This document shows, piece by piece, positions 14,442 to 16,496 of a DNA stretch of 16,496 nucleotides. A program made the translations under genes and the position numbers. The stretch is from CADEEV01 sp032127875. GTDB taxonomy: Bacteria > Acidobacteriota > Vicinamibacteria > Fen-336. The notes under the pieces are model-generated. The model made no database searches. It was not told the DNA's origin and saw nothing but the letters and a program-made list of their open reading frames with translations. How positions within the stretch are numbered: the stretch's first letter is position 1; every line of letters begins with the position of its first letter. The stretch is from NCBI GenBank assembly GCA_032127875.1, contig JAQBHI010000133.1, positions 1-16,496 of the forward strand, given 5' to 3'.

Positions 14442-15296
14442 TCAACGCGCCAGCCGCACGCCGGCGAGGATGACAGCGGCGCCGGCGAGGCGCAGCAGCC
14501 CGAAGCGCTCTCCCAGCAACAAGTACGAGGCGACGCCGGACAGGATGATGTCGACGAAGATGTAGAGCGAAGCGTGGGCGAGGCCCTTCTTCGTGATCGC
14601 CCAGTTCCAGATCCAGTAGCCGACGTAGACCGGCAGCACGCTGGAAAACAGCAGTGCACCCCAGACCTGCGGCGTGAGTGTGGCAAAGGGGAAGGCCAGC
14701 AGTTCCGGGCCGGACCACAGCACCAGCGGCAGCACGCCCAGGCTCATCGAGAGCGCCATGATGGTGCGGCCCGGATAGCGCTCGAACAGCGGCTTGCAGG
14801 CGAGTCCGTAGACGGCGAAGGAGGCGGCGCTGGTCAGGCTCAGCAGCTCGCCGCGGCCGAAGGCCATCGAGAAACCGCGGCCGGCGTCCTGGAGAAAGAA
14901 CAAGATGGCTCCGAGGAAGGCTACCAGCACGCCGGCCCATTGGCGCCGTAGCACCGAAGCCCCGGTGACCGAGAGCAAGATCAGGGCCCAGAGCGGCTCG
15001 GTGCCCTGTAGCAGGTTCGAGACGAAGGCCGTGGTCTGGTTCAGACCTTCCATGAACAGTATCTGGTAGAGCGTGATGCCGGTGAAAGCGGAAAGCAGCA
15101 GCCGCGGCACGTCGCGGCGCGCAACCGTAAACGGCCCGCGGCTCACGACGAGCACGCCCAGGCCGATGCAGGCCACCATGACGAAACGCACGCTCGAGAG
15201 CATCGTCGGTGGCAGCGCGCCGAGCAGCCACTTGAGGACGATCATGTTGGCGGCCCAGAACAGGGCCATGCTCAGGAGCGCCGCGTCGACGGCCAT
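14442..15296 (-). CDS. EamA/DMT-family transporter
   Basis: 284-residue, almost wholly hydrophobic inner-membrane protein with about ten helices in two EamA repeats. The first (about 5-135) contains 'FWAANMIVLKWLLG' and 'LNQTTAFVSNLLQGTEPLW'. The second (about 150-280) contains 'SFAVYGLACKPLFERYPG' and 'HASLYIFVDIILSGVASYLLLGE', the usual start of the penultimate helix pair. Members export amino acids, metabolites or nucleotide-sugar-like compounds; the substrate cannot be read from sequence. ATG 15296 is chosen because the open frame to its left carries the full fold; the longer upstream frame is a shadow of the methyltransferase. It lies divergent from the methyltransferase gene across only 27 bases. 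Confidence 0.9.
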   Translation of the reverse strand: MAVDAALLSMALFWAANMIVLKWLLGALPPTMLSSVRFVMVACIGLGVLVVSRGPFTVARRDVPRLLLSAFTGITLYQILFMEGLNQTTAFVSNLLQGTEPLWALILLSVTGASVLRRQWAGVLVAFLGAILFFLQDAGRGFSMAFGRGELLSLTSAASFAVYGLACKPLFERYPGRTIMALSMSLGVLPLVLWSGPELLAFPFATLTPQVWGALLFSSVLPVYVGYWIWNWAITKKGLAHASLYIFVDIILSGVASYLLLGERFGLLRLAGAAVILAGVRLAR

Positions 15297-15323
15297 GGAG
15301 CGCCGAGCATACACTGGGGAGCC

Positions 15324-16040
15324 ATGGCCGAGGCCCTCGAGAACGCCGATGTCGAGAGTGCGTCCCAGGACTATGCGCGGCGCTTCGGCGGCCCCGTTGG
15401 CGAGTTCTTCCTGGCGGTCCAGGCGCGCACGACGCTGGCGCTGCTCACGCCCCGCGCCGCCGTGCTCGACGTGGGCGGGGGTCACGCCCAGCTGACGGGG
15501 CCACTCGTGGACGCCGGCCACGCGGTCACGGTGTTCGGCAGCGAGGAGGTGTGCCGTGAACGCGTGCGCCCCTGGGTCGACGACGGCCGAGCCCGCTTCC
15601 AGGCCGGCGAGCTGCTGAAGCTGCCGTTTGGCGATCGCTCGTTCGACGTGGCTATCGCCTTTCGCCTGCTGCCCCACGTCATGCGCTGGGCCGACCTCGT
15701 CGGCGAGCTGTGCCGCGTCGCACGCGACGCCGTGGTCGTCGATTATCCCACCCGGCGCAGCGTGAACGCGATTTCGGGCGCGCTGTTCGGCCTCAAGAAA
15801 GGCGTCGAAGGAAACACCAGGCCCTTTACCGTCTTCCGCGATCGCGACATCGCCAAGGCCTTCAAGGCGCACGGTCTCGAGGCCTCCGCGCGAAGGCCGC
15901 AGTTCCTCTTCCCCATGGCGCTGCATCGCGCGCTGGGAATGGCGCCCCTCAGCCGCGTCGCCGAAGGCCTCGCCGGCGTCACGGGCCTGCGAGGCGCCTT
16001 CGGTTCGCCCGTGATCCTGAAGGCCGAACGCCGTGGCTGA
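15324..16040 (+). CDS. Class I SAM-dependent methyltransferase
   Basis: 238 residues. SAM-binding motif I is VLDVGGGHAQLT (47-58). The post-I acidic position is not obvious. Motif II-like LPFGDRSFDVAIAF lies at 100-113, followed by the 'LPHV' helix and 'LCRVARDAVVVDYPTRRS' (129-146). This is the Methyltransf_11 layout. The C-terminal part (about 150-238), with 'FTVFRDRDIAKAFKAHGLE', is typical of small-molecule or lipid/sugar methylases. ATG 15324 has GGGGAG shortly upstream. The next methyltransferase gene begins inside its last codons, so the pair is coupled. Substrate not identifiable. Confidence 0.85.
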   Translation: MAEALENADVESASQDYARRFGGPVGEFFLAVQARTTLALLTPRAAVLDVGGGHAQLTGPLVDAGHAVTVFGSEEVCRERVRPWVDDGRARFQAGELLKLPFGDRSFDVAIAFRLLPHVMRWADLVGELCRVARDAVVVDYPTRRSVNAISGALFGLKKGVEGNTRPFTVFRDRDIAKAFKAHGLEASARRPQFLFPMALHRALGMAPLSRVAEGLAGVTGLRGAFGSPVILKAERRG

Positions 16041-16496
16041 GGCGCCCTGGGCCGTCGGCCTGTTCGGCAAGTCGGTGCTGAAGCGGCGCAAGCTGCGCGA
16101 GCTCGTGCTGAGCCTGGGGCCGAGCCAGGGTCTGCGTTGCCTCGACCTCGGTTCCGACAACGGAGTCATCAGCCTGCTGCTCCGGCAGCGCGGCGGGTCC
16201 TGGGCGTCGGCCGATCTCACCGACGAAGCCGTGGCTTCGATCCGCGGTCTGGTCGGCAGCGACGTGCACAAGCTCGACGCCGCATGCTTGCCGTTTGCCG
16301 ACGCCGAGTTCGATCGCGTCGTGGTCGTGGACATGCTGGAACACGTCCCGGACGAAACCAGCTTCGCGCTCGAGCTGGGCCGGGTCTTGAAGCCGGGAGG
16401 GCGACTGATCGTCAACACGCCGCACCTCAAGCGAACCCTGCTCCGGCGCGTGCGCCATGCGCTCGGGCAGACGGACGCAAGGCACGGCCACCTGCG
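16033..16496 (+). CDS. Second class I SAM-dependent methyltransferase, cut by right edge
   Basis: The 154 codons visible from GTG 16033 read as a methyltransferase: motif I CLDLGSDNGVIS (37-48), LPFADAEFDRVVVVDMLEHV (86-105), and LKPGGRLIVNTP (119-130). This matches Methyltransf_11/ubiE-like enzymes. The last visible residues, 'ARHGHLR', resemble the 'GHVR' turn common in methylases of glycolipid and cell-surface pathways. The start overlaps the previous gene's stop by eight bases. The C-terminus and substrate are unknown. Confidence 0.85.
   Translation, partial: MAEAPWAVGLFGKSVLKRRKLRELVLSLGPSQGLRCLDLGSDNGVISLLLRQRGGSWASADLTDEAVASIRGLVGSDVHKLDAACLPFADAEFDRVVVVDMLEHVPDETSFALELGRVLKPGGRLIVNTPHLKRTLLRRVRHALGQTDARHGHL

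Noticed and set aside
13280..14686. 468-codon minus-strand open frame spanning mtgA, CBS and the membrane gene
   Set aside because: Only its middle (about 14050-14428) has real protein character; the rest is antisense to mtgA and CBS genes or overlaps the EamA gene.
15297..16430. Long N-terminal extension of the EamA frame through the methyltransferases
   Set aside because: This part is antisense to two clear methyltransferase genes, and the transporter fold starts at ATG 15296.

Overview
High-GC bacterial DNA. The mix of a meaB / methylmalonyl-CoA epimerase / acyl-CoA dehydrogenase cluster, a monofunctional peptidoglycan transglycosylase and a Tat-signal aminotransferase suggests a Gram-negative of the deltaproteobacterial/myxobacterial kind, but nothing in the window fixes the taxon. 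Genes are tightly packed with many 4-base stop/start overlaps, and no gene-free stretch exceeds about 140 bases. No tRNA, rRNA, IS element or CRISPR array was seen.

Bases 1 to about 8875 are a defence island. Read on the minus strand from 7197 leftwards it runs hsdM, a small AP2-like DNA-binding protein, hsdS, a strong inverted repeat with a promoter, abiEi (antitoxin), abiEii (nucleotidyltransferase toxin), then hsdR, which runs off the left edge. The AP2-like gene is joined to hsdM and hsdS by 4-base overlaps. abiEii and hsdR are joined to their upstream genes in the same way, so the restriction subunit appears to belong to the AbiE operon. hsdM carries one frameshift and hsdS two; as written, the modification half is broken while the restriction and toxin half is open. 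Divergent from hsdM is a GHKL (MutL/MORC/Hsp90-type) ATPase that ends the island.

Bases 8878 to 11389 (minus strand) are an acyl-CoA dehydrogenase, a MeaB-type G3E GTPase and methylmalonyl-CoA epimerase, an acyl-CoA / propionate-branch catabolic operon without its mutase in view. Divergent from it, bases 11485 to 13915 (plus strand) hold a HisC-family aminotransferase with a twin-arginine leader, an MtgA-type transglycosylase and a two-CBS-domain protein.

Bases 13912 to 15296 (minus strand) hold an EamA-family transporter followed by a frameshifted integral membrane protein whose stop overlaps the stop of the CBS gene. Bases 15324 to the right edge (plus strand) carry two overlapping class I SAM-dependent methyltransferases, the second cut by the window edge.

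Five frame breaks were found (hsdM 1, hsdS 2, membrane protein 2). Every one can be repaired by restoring a single missing base, so uncorrected assembly deletions are a serious alternative to real gene decay.
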